From positions 1 through 6,645 of the forward strand of contig JBAWAP010000206.1 in NCBI GenBank assembly GCA_049589355.1: a stretch of DNA of 6,645 nt, in the 5' to 3' direction. The stretch comes from JBAWAP01 sp049589355. GTDB lineage: Bacteria; Chloroflexota; Anaerolineae; VGOG01. Positions within the stretch are counted from its first letter, which is position 1, and each line of letters opens with the position of its first letter. Below, piece by piece: positions 1-5,337 of this stretch. Position numbers and translations under genes: made by a program. The notes under the pieces were generated by a model that saw only the letters and a list, made by a program, of their open reading frames with translations, ran no database searches and had not been told where the DNA came from.

Positions 1-87
1 TCCTGGATACCCGCAACAGTTATTGCGGATAACACGGCAAAATGCCGGGATAGCCGCAACTTTCGTTGCGCAGTATGTAAGTTATGC
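1..87 (+). repeat. Right part of an upstream attC-like site with three hairpins
   Basis: Positions 81-87 (GTTATGC) are the right core box, supported by a 13-bp reverse-complement match between 81-93 and 865-877. Left of it are three small perfect stems: 11-16/23-28 (CCGCAA/TTGCGG), 35-39/43-47 (CGGCA/TGCCG) and 55-60/65-70 (CGCAAC/GTTGCG). An alternative pairing joins 12-17 with 65-70, which would make the whole stretch one attC with its left box just outside the window. A pairing of ATAAC 29-33 with GTTAT 81-85 is also possible. The site looks different from the other six, and its left end is uncertain. Confidence 0.45.
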
Positions 88-108
88 GCCACTTGCACGA
101 GTGAAAAC

Positions 109-876
109 ATGAGCACTCCAAAAGAGATAATCATCGATCCGCTCAGCGCTTGCAGCCTGCGTCTTGAGCTGGCGGCGAAGGGGAACGCGCTCGGGACTGC
201 TACTGGGTTTGTGGTAGAGTCAGGCGGAAGATATTACCTAATCACCAACTGGCACGTCGTTGGAGGACGCAACCCGGATACGAATGAGCTACTTTCGGAC
301 ACTGGCGCTGTCCCAGACGAGCTCCGGATAGTCTACCATCTTAAAATACGTTTGGGATCATGGGCGGTATTCTCGGAGTGGTTGTTTGACAGCAACGGGC
401 ATCCAAAGTGGCTGGAGCATCCCCAAGGACGTATCATCGATGTCGTGGCGCTCCCGTTGACGCAGCATCCCGATGTGGCCTTCTATCCACTCGACTTAGC
501 TCTGGCGGACACCAATATGCTTCCCCAGCCGGGCATGCCTGTATCAATTATTGGCTATCCCTACGGGCTTGCGACGGGAGTCGCTTGGCCTATTTGGAAG
601 ACTGGGCACATCGCGTCAGATCCAGATCTGGACTACGATGGCAGGCCAGCTTTCTTGATTGATGCAACGACGCGCGGGGGCATGTCAGGGTCTCCTGTCG
701 TTTTGCGTTTGTCAGGTGGCTATCCGACTCGCGACGGGAAGTTTATCCTTGCAGGAGGCATCGCGACACTGTTCCTCGGTGTCTACTCTGGCCGAATTCA
801 CGGGCAAGCCGAGATCGGCAGGGTTTGGCGGCCACACCTAATCCGCGAGATACTGAGTTACGCTAGTGGCGCATAA
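109..876 (+). CDS. Trypsin-like serine protease (cassette 1)
   Basis: A 255-residue protein with the chymotrypsin-fold peptidase layout. The likely triad is His49 in NWHVV, Asp111 in RIIDVVALPL and Ser193 in GGMSGSPV. An early GNALGTATGFVV strand (about 25-36) precedes the His, and IIGYPYG (148-153) precedes the Ser, as in HtrA/S1-type and viral-like proteases. No signal peptide, membrane segment or PDZ domain is seen, so it should act in the cytosol; the substrate is unknown. It fills cassette 1 alone. Its TAA stop (874-876) lies inside the left core box GCATAAC, a common arrangement in gene cassettes. The ATG at 109 lies 28 bp after the cassette start, with only a weak purine stretch upstream, so translation may be inefficient or the start may differ. 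The family call is firm; the role is unknown. Confidence 0.85.
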   Translation: MSTPKEIIIDPLSACSLRLELAAKGNALGTATGFVVESGGRYYLITNWHVVGGRNPDTNELLSDTGAVPDELRIVYHLKIRLGSWAVFSEWLFDSNGHPKWLEHPQGRIIDVVALPLTQHPDVAFYPLDLALADTNMLPQPGMPVSIIGYPYGLATGVAWPIWKTGHIASDPDLDYDGRPAFLIDATTRGGMSGSPVVLRLSGGYPTRDGKFILAGGIATLFLGVYSGRIHGQAEIGRVWRPHLIREILSYASGA

Positions 877-986
877 CACACGCTTTGCGACCACCCGCCG
901 CTGTGGCGCTGAGCGTTTCGTGAACCCGACCGTTTTCCCTGCTCCCGAAGACAGGTGGCGGGCGGCGCAAGGCTCTAGCGTTTCCA
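871..986 (+). repeat. attC1 (end of cassette 1)
   Basis: Left box GCATAAC at 871-877, right box GTTTCCA at 980-986. The long stem pairs 882-889 with 966-973 (GCTTTGCG/CGCAAGGC with one G-T). It then has an unpaired A890 and continues 891-899 with 957-965 apart from one A-C mismatch. The unpaired A on this strand equals an extrahelical T on the bottom strand, the kind of asymmetry integrases use to choose the strand. The left box matches the start of cassette 1 over 13 bases and does not match the adjacent right box, which belongs to cassette 2. Confidence 0.85.
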
Positions 987-1030
987 GACATTCCGCAAAA
1001 TCAAGAGTTGACGTGAGAAAGGAAAGGCGA

Positions 1031-1657
1031 ATGGAAGGCCCTGGCTTCCAAGACAAGCTTCTGTACGTCCTTCAACTCCCCCTTCTCGGTCCGCGCGAGG
1101 CGAAGTTCGCCCGTGTCAGACGCTGGGTCCAATGGCTTGCTGATCGCCAGGCTGCTGCTTGGGGGACATCTGTCGAAGCGTTTCGGCAGCAACACTTCGA
1201 TCCACGCAAGCTCTGCCAGGAGACGGGACTGACGGACGCGCAAGTGGACGAGTATTCGCACCATAACAAAGTGGACAGCGGCACCGTAGCCGTCATCCAG
1301 AAGCTTGTTACCCAGTATTCGCTGTCCCGCAGTGAGGATAAGGCGGGGTCTAAAGTCTGGGCACCAGCGATGATCGCACTCGCGTTGTTCGGACTGGATC
1401 GCTCGCCCAGCGAGCGTGACTGGCGGTTCCTACTCTTTTCGGCTCTCAACGAGCTTGTGCGGCAGCGAGGTGCACCAGATGTTGAATGGGACATCCGAGT
1501 CGCGTTGGACGCAGCTTACATTGTAATGCTCTACTTTCATTTGGGGCCAAGCGCCGAGGCAGCCGCCCGTTTTGCCAGCAGTATTCAAGACGAATTGATC
1601 CAGCTGAGGGTAGAGGAAGCGGAAGAACACTTTCTCCAATCCCTTCCTTGGAAATGA
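1031..1657 (+). CDS. Unrecognised 208-residue cassette protein (cassette 2)
   Basis: I do not recognise a family. The ATG at 1031 follows AAAGGA (1018-1023) at seven bases. The open frame runs further left, but that part lies inside attC1, so the later start is preferred. The protein looks mainly helical and soluble. Residues 17-60 are rich in Arg, Gln and Trp; a segment about 110-122 (WAPAMIALALFGLDRS) and another about 158-172 (ALDAAYIVMLYFHLG) are hydrophobic but short and interrupted, more like buried helices than membrane spans. The C-terminus (186-201) is acidic. No signal peptide or catalytic motif stands out. It is the only gene of cassette 2, ending 76 bp before the attC2 left box, a larger gap than in the other cassettes. 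A role in defence or in modifying a host function would be a guess. Confidence 0.7.
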   Translation: MEGPGFQDKLLYVLQLPLLGPREAKFARVRRWVQWLADRQAAAWGTSVEAFRQQHFDPRKLCQETGLTDAQVDEYSHHNKVDSGTVAVIQKLVTQYSLSRSEDKAGSKVWAPAMIALALFGLDRSPSERDWRFLLFSALNELVRQRGAPDVEWDIRVALDAAYIVMLYFHLGPSAEAAARFASSIQDELIQLRVEEAEEHFLQSLPWK

Positions 1658-1752
1658 CGCCAACAACTGCTTGGAGCGAATCGGCAAACCGCACCGCTCA
1701 CGCAAGACACTAGTAACAGCAAACTTGAACGTCTGGAAACACGCGCACGCCG

Positions 1753-2538
1753 GCGCGCCAGCAAACTTCAATCAGCTAGCCGGTGAAAGTCCGGTCGAGG
1801 TAATGGCCAAGCGGCCTCGTAGTGACCTTCCTGTCCAGGGGTGACCCGAACACAGAGGCGAAGTCATCACAACCCAGCAGTCCGTAACATTAAGTGAAGC
1901 CTGCCGCATCGTCAGTGTGTACCCACGCGAGTGGGCCAAGAGGGAGCCGAGTCCGGCGGCGGGGGGCGAAGGCCACGGAAGACACGGTGAGAACTTGGAG
2001 AATAGCAGTGTCGAAGAACCCTCCGGTGTATGGGGCGCGGAATGTTGGGAGAGTTGATTGAGGGACTGGGGAGACCTCGCCGAGTCGTTGGGTGACGCCC
2101 AACGTAACCGACCTTATAAGCCGCGAAACGGTGAAGTGGGGAGGGAAGCTCGGTAGAGGAGTCGGAGACACCCATAGTAGTGAGGATGGTCGGGACAGCA
2201 TAACCCGACCGGAGCGAAGGGGCGTTACTTTGCTCGTGCGCCTGAAGAGGGTAAGAGGAGCGAATGCCAGGGATGGCTAACTCCGCCATAGATAAAACTC
2301 GACAACTTCAGAGGGCGCTATGCCACATGGCCAAGTGTAAGCGAATGCCTGTGGAAGAAGGGCATCGGAGAGCCGTGTGCGGGAGAACCGCATGCACGGT
2401 TCGATGAGGGGGGACAGGAGAGGCCCTCTGGGCACGATGGTATGGCTACTGAGGCACTCGTCTCCGAAAGGGCGAGAAACGGGCTGGCCTAATGTACCTT
2501 CCGTGTTGGGGGTGCAGTGAACCTGCTCTCTACTCTAC
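1753..2538 (+). mobile_element. ORF-less group II intron inside attC2
   Basis: A 786-bp self-splicing-type intron with no open frame for a reverse transcriptase/maturase. The ends are defined by comparison: joining base 1752 to 2539 recreates the same sequence as attC3 and attC4. The 5' end is GCGCG, one base off the group II consensus GTGYG. CCGGTGAAAGTCCGG at 1780-1794 is typical of the start of bacterial intron domain I. Other stems include 1922-1926/1931-1935, 2086-2092/2098-2104 and 2188-2194/2204-2210. Domain V is at 2370-2402 and domain VI ends at CTACTCTAC with a candidate branch A2532. CGGCG repeats at 1954-1961 could serve as the exon-binding site for the exon end CGCCG. No target duplication is present, as expected for retrohoming. 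Mobility would need a maturase supplied in trans. Confidence 0.88.
2370..2538 (+). ncRNA. Group II intron domains V and VI
   Basis: Domain V (2370-2402) begins GAGCCGTG and ends CACGGTTC. The upper stem is TGCGG/CCGCA around a GAGAA loop, with a two-base bulge TG at 2393-2394. The AGC triad (2371-2373) is intact and is the IIA/IIB form rather than the CGC I recall for class C. Domain VI follows: 2406-2408 pairs with 2533-2535, 2409-2413 with 2527-2531, and 2415-2418 with 2522-2525, leaving A2532 bulged seven bases from the 3' end as the lariat branch point. The apical part of domain VI (about 2419-2521) is around 100 bases longer than usual and contains its own small hairpins. Confidence 0.85.
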
Positions 2539-2665
2539 ACCACGCCACATACGCGACTTTTCACGATTGTTGGTTGGCGTAGTGGAAGGTGGCTTCATTT
2601 CGCGTGTCGGTTCGGGCGTGGTCGGCGTGCTGTAGCGTTCCCCGTCATGCCGTTTGCAGTCGCGT

Positions 2666-2694
2666 TTGACACTCCATCCCGAAGGTAGTATAAT
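2666..2694 (+). promoter_or_regulatory. Consensus sigma-70 promoter of the RHH-MazF pair
   Basis: TTGACA at 2666-2671 and TATAAT at 2689-2694 are separated by exactly 17 bp, a perfect consensus match. Transcription would begin about 2700-2702, at or next to the ATG at 2701, so the mRNA should be leaderless or nearly so. The promoter lies within cassette 3, so the pair carries its own transcription start and does not depend on its position in the array. Confidence 0.85.
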
Positions 2695-2700
2695 TGTGGT

Positions 2701-2931
2701 ATGAAAACTAAGACTTCTATCACTCTGTCCGAAGATGTTGTCAAAGCCATGGATAAACTATCAGGGCAGTATAAGAACCGCTCTGAATTTATCGAACTGG
2801 CTTTGCGTAACTACATCGCTCAATTGATTCGCAAAGAGCGAAACGCGAGAGACTTGGAGATTATCAACCAGTGTGCTGACCGTCTCAACGAAGAAGCACT
2901 TGATGTTCTTGCGTATCAGGTGGTCTGGTGA
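2701..2931 (+). CDS. Ribbon-helix-helix antitoxin (cassette 3)
   Basis: A 76-residue protein with an N-terminal ribbon-helix-helix fold at about 4-42: strand TKTSITLS, helix EDVVKAMDKLSG, a turn with NRSEF, then helix IELALRNYIAQLI. This fold dimerises and binds operator DNA. The remaining 34 residues are charged and helical, ending in a hydrophobic VLAYQVVW tail, and probably wrap the toxin. The stop codon overlaps the toxin start by four bases (GTGA), so the two should be translationally coupled. The ATG sits about seven bases after the TATAAT box and has no clear ribosome binding site, in keeping with a leaderless transcript. It is likely autoregulated together with the toxin, although no obvious operator palindrome was found at the promoter. 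The family call is strong. Confidence 0.88.
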   Translation: MKTKTSITLSEDVVKAMDKLSGQYKNRSEFIELALRNYIAQLIRKERNARDLEIINQCADRLNEEALDVLAYQVVW

Positions 2932-3257
2932 AACGTGGCGAACTCTATCGAGTTACTCATCCATCCACGCGAGACCCCAAGAAATCGAGGGTCTTTGTAG
3001 TTGTCAGTCGCCAAGTGCTGATAGACTCGCACTTTTCCACCGTCATCTGTGCTCCCGTTTATTCCGTCCACGACGGTCTTTCGACTCAAGTACTCGTCGG
3101 TATAGACGAGGGCTTGAAACATGACAGCAGTATCCACTGTGATGAATTGGTCAGTATCCCCAAGTCTGCCCTGACGAATTTCGTCGGCAAACTCTCTCCT
3201 CAAAAAATCGAAGCGCTCAACAGGGCTCTTCGCATCGCTCTGGACATCTCAGACTGA
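2928..3257 (+). CDS. MazF/PemK-type endoribonuclease toxin (cassette 3)
   Basis: A 109-residue protein beginning with GTG (MKRGELYRV), in the usual size range for MazF/PemK toxins, which cut mRNA at short single-stranded motifs. Family marks visible are the N-terminal KRGELYRV strand, SRVFVVVSRQ (20-29) with the conserved Arg, the VICAPVYS strand (39-46), and the long SSIHCDELVSIPKSALTNFVGKLS segment (67-90), followed by the C-terminal helix IEALNRALRIAL. Arg21 or Arg28 and the Ser/Thr near 67-69 are candidates for the active site; this is by analogy. It overlaps the antitoxin by four bases, with antitoxin first. It ends 35 bp before the attC3 left box. No truncation is seen, so an active toxin is likely. 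Confidence 0.9.
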   Translation: MKRGELYRVTHPSTRDPKKSRVFVVVSRQVLIDSHFSTVICAPVYSVHDGLSTQVLVGIDEGLKHDSSIHCDELVSIPKSALTNFVGKLSPQKIEALNRALRIALDISD

Positions 3258-3292
3258 TTGAATCCAAGAATCGAACTCTAAAACGCACGAAC

Positions 3293-3408
3293 GGGGAACA
3301 CGCGCACGCCGACCACGCCACGTACGCGGCTTCTTGGCACGCGGGTTGGCGAAAGAGCAAGGCGGTTTCATTTCGGAGCGTGCCGTTGCGGGGGCTTGAG
3401 CGTTCTCC
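3293..3408 (+). repeat. attC3 (end of cassette 3), hybrid arms
   Basis: Left box GGGGAAC at 3293-3299, right box GTTCTCC at 3402-3408. ACGGGGAAC at 3291-3299 is the exact reverse complement of 2637-2645, the start of cassette 3. The left arm (3304-3322) has the sequence type of attC2 and attC4, while the right arm (3378-3392) has the type of attC5. Pairing them leaves A3312 extrahelical and gives two pyrimidine mismatches (3314 with 3387, 3318 with 3383). Confidence 0.85.
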
Positions 3409-3485
3409 GCCATGCTTTTGTAGTTGGAAGTCGGGTCGTCCTCCACGCCGTAAACAGAAAGCGTAATCGTTAAGAGGCAATCGCA

Positions 3486-3770
3486 ATGAAACCCAACTTT
3501 GAATGGGACGAAGAAAAAGCCAAAGCAAATCTCAAATGGCACAAGGTCAGTTTCGATGAAGGCACAACGGTTTTCAGTGACCCATTTTCAATCACCATAC
3601 CTGACCCTGACCATTCCATAGACGAGGAGCGATATATTGACATCGGTACTTCTGATAAAGGTCGCATACTGGTAGTGTCCTATACGGAACGCGGGGCGAA
3701 CATACTGATTATCAGTTGTCGTAAGGCAACCCCAACGGAACGGAGACACTATGAAGAAGGTAATGACTAA
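3486..3770 (+). CDS. brnT: BrnT-family toxin, DUF497 (cassette 4)
   Basis: A 94-residue protein with the classic DUF497 pattern: FEWDEEKAKANLKWHKVSF at 5-23, ERYIDIG at 48-54, RILVVSYTERG at 60-70, and the terminal SCRKATPTERRHYE at 77-90. BrnT is a small RelE-like ribonuclease toxin that blocks translation and is held by BrnA. The conserved Arg, Lys and His residues of these blocks are all present. AAGAGG at 3472-3477 is eight bases before the ATG. The toxin gene comes before the antitoxin, as in known brnTA operons, and overlaps it by 20 bases. No strong promoter was found in the 77 bp between the cassette start and the gene, so it may rely on read-through or a weak promoter. Confidence 0.9.
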   Translation: MKPNFEWDEEKAKANLKWHKVSFDEGTTVFSDPFSITIPDPDHSIDEERYIDIGTSDKGRILVVSYTERGANILIISCRKATPTERRHYEEGND

Positions 3771-4059
3771 AGCCATACAGACAAGAGAGGATGACACTAT
3801 GCGCGCTGAATATGATTTCACGGGTGGAGTGCGCGGCAAACACTACCGAGCCATGCAGGGCGGGTACACAATTATCATTCATAAAGCAGATGGTACAAGC
3901 CTTGTCAAAGAGGTGAAACCTGCGGAAGGCGCGATCATTCTAGAGCCAGATGTCCGAGAATATTTTCCAGACTCGGATTCTGTCAACGCGACGTTGCGCT
4001 CTTTGATTCGGCTCATTCCTACCCAGCAGAAGACTAGCGCGAAAAAGCACGGAGCATAA
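3751..4059 (+). CDS. brnA: BrnA-like antitoxin (cassette 4)
   Basis: A 102-residue partner of the BrnT-like toxin. Family marks are RAEYDFTGGVRGKHY (18-32), a middle YTIIIHKADGTS stretch, and a C-terminal ILEPDVREYFPDSDSVNATLRSLI (63-86), which fits the strand-helix-helix DNA-binding fold of BrnA-type antitoxins. The ATG at 3751 has GGAG (3742-3745) five bases upstream and lies inside the toxin gene. ATG 3799 is a real alternative, with GAGAGG (3785-3790) eight bases upstream, and would start directly at MRAEYDF. The longer form is chosen because relatives usually carry a short tail before the EYDF motif. The basic C-terminus (KTSAKKHGA) is free of motifs. The protein should neutralise the toxin and repress the operon. 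Exact subfamily within the DUF497 partners is less sure than the pairing. Confidence 0.82.
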   Translation: MKKVMTKAIQTREDDTMRAEYDFTGGVRGKHYRAMQGGYTIIIHKADGTSLVKEVKPAEGAIILEPDVREYFPDSDSVNATLRSLIRLIPTQQKTSAKKHGA

Positions 4060-4086
4060 ACGCAAGAACATACCACATGCACGAGC

Positions 4087-4211
4087 GGAGAACACACGCA
4101 CGCCGACCACGCCACGTACGCGGCTTTCTGGCGAAGGTGGTTGGCATAGTTGGAAGTCGTCTTCATTTCGCGGGCGGCTTCGGGCGTGGTCGGCGTGCTA
4201 TGGCGTTCCCA
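4087..4211 (+). repeat. attC4 (end of cassette 4)
   Basis: Left box GGAGAAC at 4087-4093, right box GTTCCCA at 4205-4211. GCGGAGAAC at 4085-4093 is the exact reverse complement of 3402-3410, the start of cassette 4. The stem 4098-4113/4183-4198 is a perfect 16-bp match with no extrahelical base. The spacers between the core box and the stem are unequal (four bases on the left, six on the right), which leaves some strand asymmetry. The left arm is identical to the attC2 arm that holds the intron. Confidence 0.88.
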
Positions 4212-4249
4212 GACACGCCGCTGAATCGCAGTGCAGCGTGCTGACCACA

Positions 4250-4267
4250 AAGGAGAATTCGGCGTTG
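4250..4267 (+). promoter_or_regulatory. Ribosome binding site deciding a TTG start
   Basis: AAGGAG at 4250-4255 is followed after nine bases by TTG at 4265. It decides in favour of TTG over the upstream in-frame GTG at 4238, since the site would lie inside the coding region of that longer form. Confidence 0.7.
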
Positions 4268-5209
4268 AAGATACATCTCGATACTGATTTGGGCGGCGAT
4301 ATTGATGACCTTTGCGCGTTGGCAATGCTGCTTCGATTGTCAGGCGTTGAGATTGCCGCAATAACTACTGTGGCAGAAGACAATGGCAAAAGAGCAGGTT
4401 ACGTGCGGTATGTCCTGAACCTCGAACACCGAGAAGATATACCTGTGGCGGCAGGCGCGGACGTTTCTCTCGGACACTATCGCTTTGAGCAAGTCTTTCT
4501 AGATGAAGAAATCTACTGGGGCGAACGTATCGCGCCTTCACCCGACCCGTTTGACAAAGCCATATTGCTTCTCAAGAAAAGCATTGAACAAGGTGCAACC
4601 ATCGTCGGCATCGGTCCTTACACAAATCTATATCTACTGGAGAAACAATATCCAGGCATACTGAAAACCGCCCCGCTCTTTCTAATGGGTGGTTACATCT
4701 ATCCAGTTCAAGCAGGCTTTCCGCAATGGGGCAACGACATGGATTACAACATCCAGGTTGATGCTCCATCCGCACACTATGTCATCGAGCACTCCAATCC
4801 GATGCTCGTTCCCATATCAGTCACACTTCAAACCTCGTTGCGCAGGGCGTACCTGGGAACGCTGAGAAACTCGGGTGCATTAGGACAATTGCTGGCGAGG
4901 CAGGCAGAGGCATTTGCCAAAGATGAGAACTATGAGGAAAAGTATGGCAAGACTTGCCACAAATTACCAAGCGATACCATCAACTTTCAACACGACCCGC
5001 TGACTTGCGCTATCGCACTGGGTTGGGGCGAAGGGGTAGAGATTACGGAAATTCCCTTGAAACTGGAATTAAGGAATGGATGGCTTCACGAGACAATTGA
5101 TACTGCTGGCAAGCCAACGTGGGTAGTAACCAAAATAGATGGAAACAGATTTAATGAATTTTGGATTGACGCAGTTAGTAGCGTATCGGGAGCACGGATT
5201 GCAAACTGA
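4265..5209 (+). CDS. Inosine-uridine-type nucleoside hydrolase (cassette 5)
   Basis: A 314-residue enzyme of the calcium-dependent nucleoside hydrolase family, which splits the N-glycosidic bond of ribonucleosides to give base and ribose in the cytosol. The N-terminal metal-site motif is HLDTDLGGDIDD (4-15). GIGPYTNLYLL (115-125) matches the family GPLTN block, MGGYI (141-145) follows, YNIQVDAPSA (161-170) matches the substrate-binding N-x-x-x-D-P-E-A block, and FQHDPLTCAIAL (241-252) supplies the late His-Asp. Length is normal. The start is taken as TTG at 4265 because AAGGAG (4250-4255) lies nine bases upstream and the protein then begins MKIHLDTD, as relatives do. A GTG at 4238 is in frame but has no such site. 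It fills cassette 5 alone, with only 59 bp of leader and no visible promoter. Exact substrate is unknown. Confidence 0.9.
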   Translation: MKIHLDTDLGGDIDDLCALAMLLRLSGVEIAAITTVAEDNGKRAGYVRYVLNLEHREDIPVAAGADVSLGHYRFEQVFLDEEIYWGERIAPSPDPFDKAILLLKKSIEQGATIVGIGPYTNLYLLEKQYPGILKTAPLFLMGGYIYPVQAGFPQWGNDMDYNIQVDAPSAHYVIEHSNPMLVPISVTLQTSLRRAYLGTLRNSGALGQLLARQAEAFAKDENYEEKYGKTCHKLPSDTINFQHDPLTCAIALGWGEGVEITEIPLKLELRNGWLHETIDTAGKPTWVVTKIDGNRFNEFWIDAVSSVSGARIAN

Positions 5210-5220
5210 ACATGCGCGTC

Positions 5221-5337
5221 CGGGAATACCCGCACGCCGACAACGGCACGCGCGCGGCTTCTTAGTGCGGCAGGTTGCCTAACGGCAAGGTGGATTCATA
5301 TCGGAGCGTGCCGTTGCGGGGGGCTTGAGCGTTTGCC
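5221..5337 (+). repeat. attC5 (end of cassette 5)
   Basis: Left box CGGGAAT at 5221-5227 (AAT instead of AAC) and right box GTTTGCC at 5331-5337. GTCCGGGAAT at 5218-5227 matches the reverse complement of the cassette 5 start (4205-4214) at 8 of 10 bases. The stem pairs 5241-5251 with 5306-5316 perfectly (11 bp), then A5240 is extrahelical and 5237-5239 pairs with 5317-5319. This is the same extrahelical position as in attC1 and attC6. Confidence 0.83.

Larger units (their letters stand above)
1734..2643 (+). repeat. attC2 (end of cassette 2), interrupted by a group II intron
   Basis: Left box TGGAAAC at 1734-1740 and right box GTTCCCC at 2637-2643. With the intron (1753-2538) removed the site is 124 bp. 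The stem arm is then GCACGCCG (1745-1752) joined to ACCACGCC (2539-2546), and it pairs perfectly over 16 bp with 2615-2630. GTCTGGAAAC at 1731-1740 is the exact reverse complement of 980-989, the start of cassette 2. In DNA the insertion separates the two arms by more than 800 bases, so folding of the recombinogenic hairpin should be impaired. Confidence 0.85.

Noticed and set aside
866..1030. Upstream extension of the cassette 2 reading frame
   Set aside because: It translates the attC1 palindrome and has no ribosome binding site; the ATG at 1031 has one.
1890..2289. Open frames on both strands within the intron
   Set aside because: None resembles a reverse transcriptase or maturase, and they overlap structured intron domains I-III.
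1753..2538. Insertion sequence as explanation of the attC2 interruption
   Set aside because: There are no terminal inverted repeats, transposase or target duplication, while domain V and VI of a group II intron are clear.
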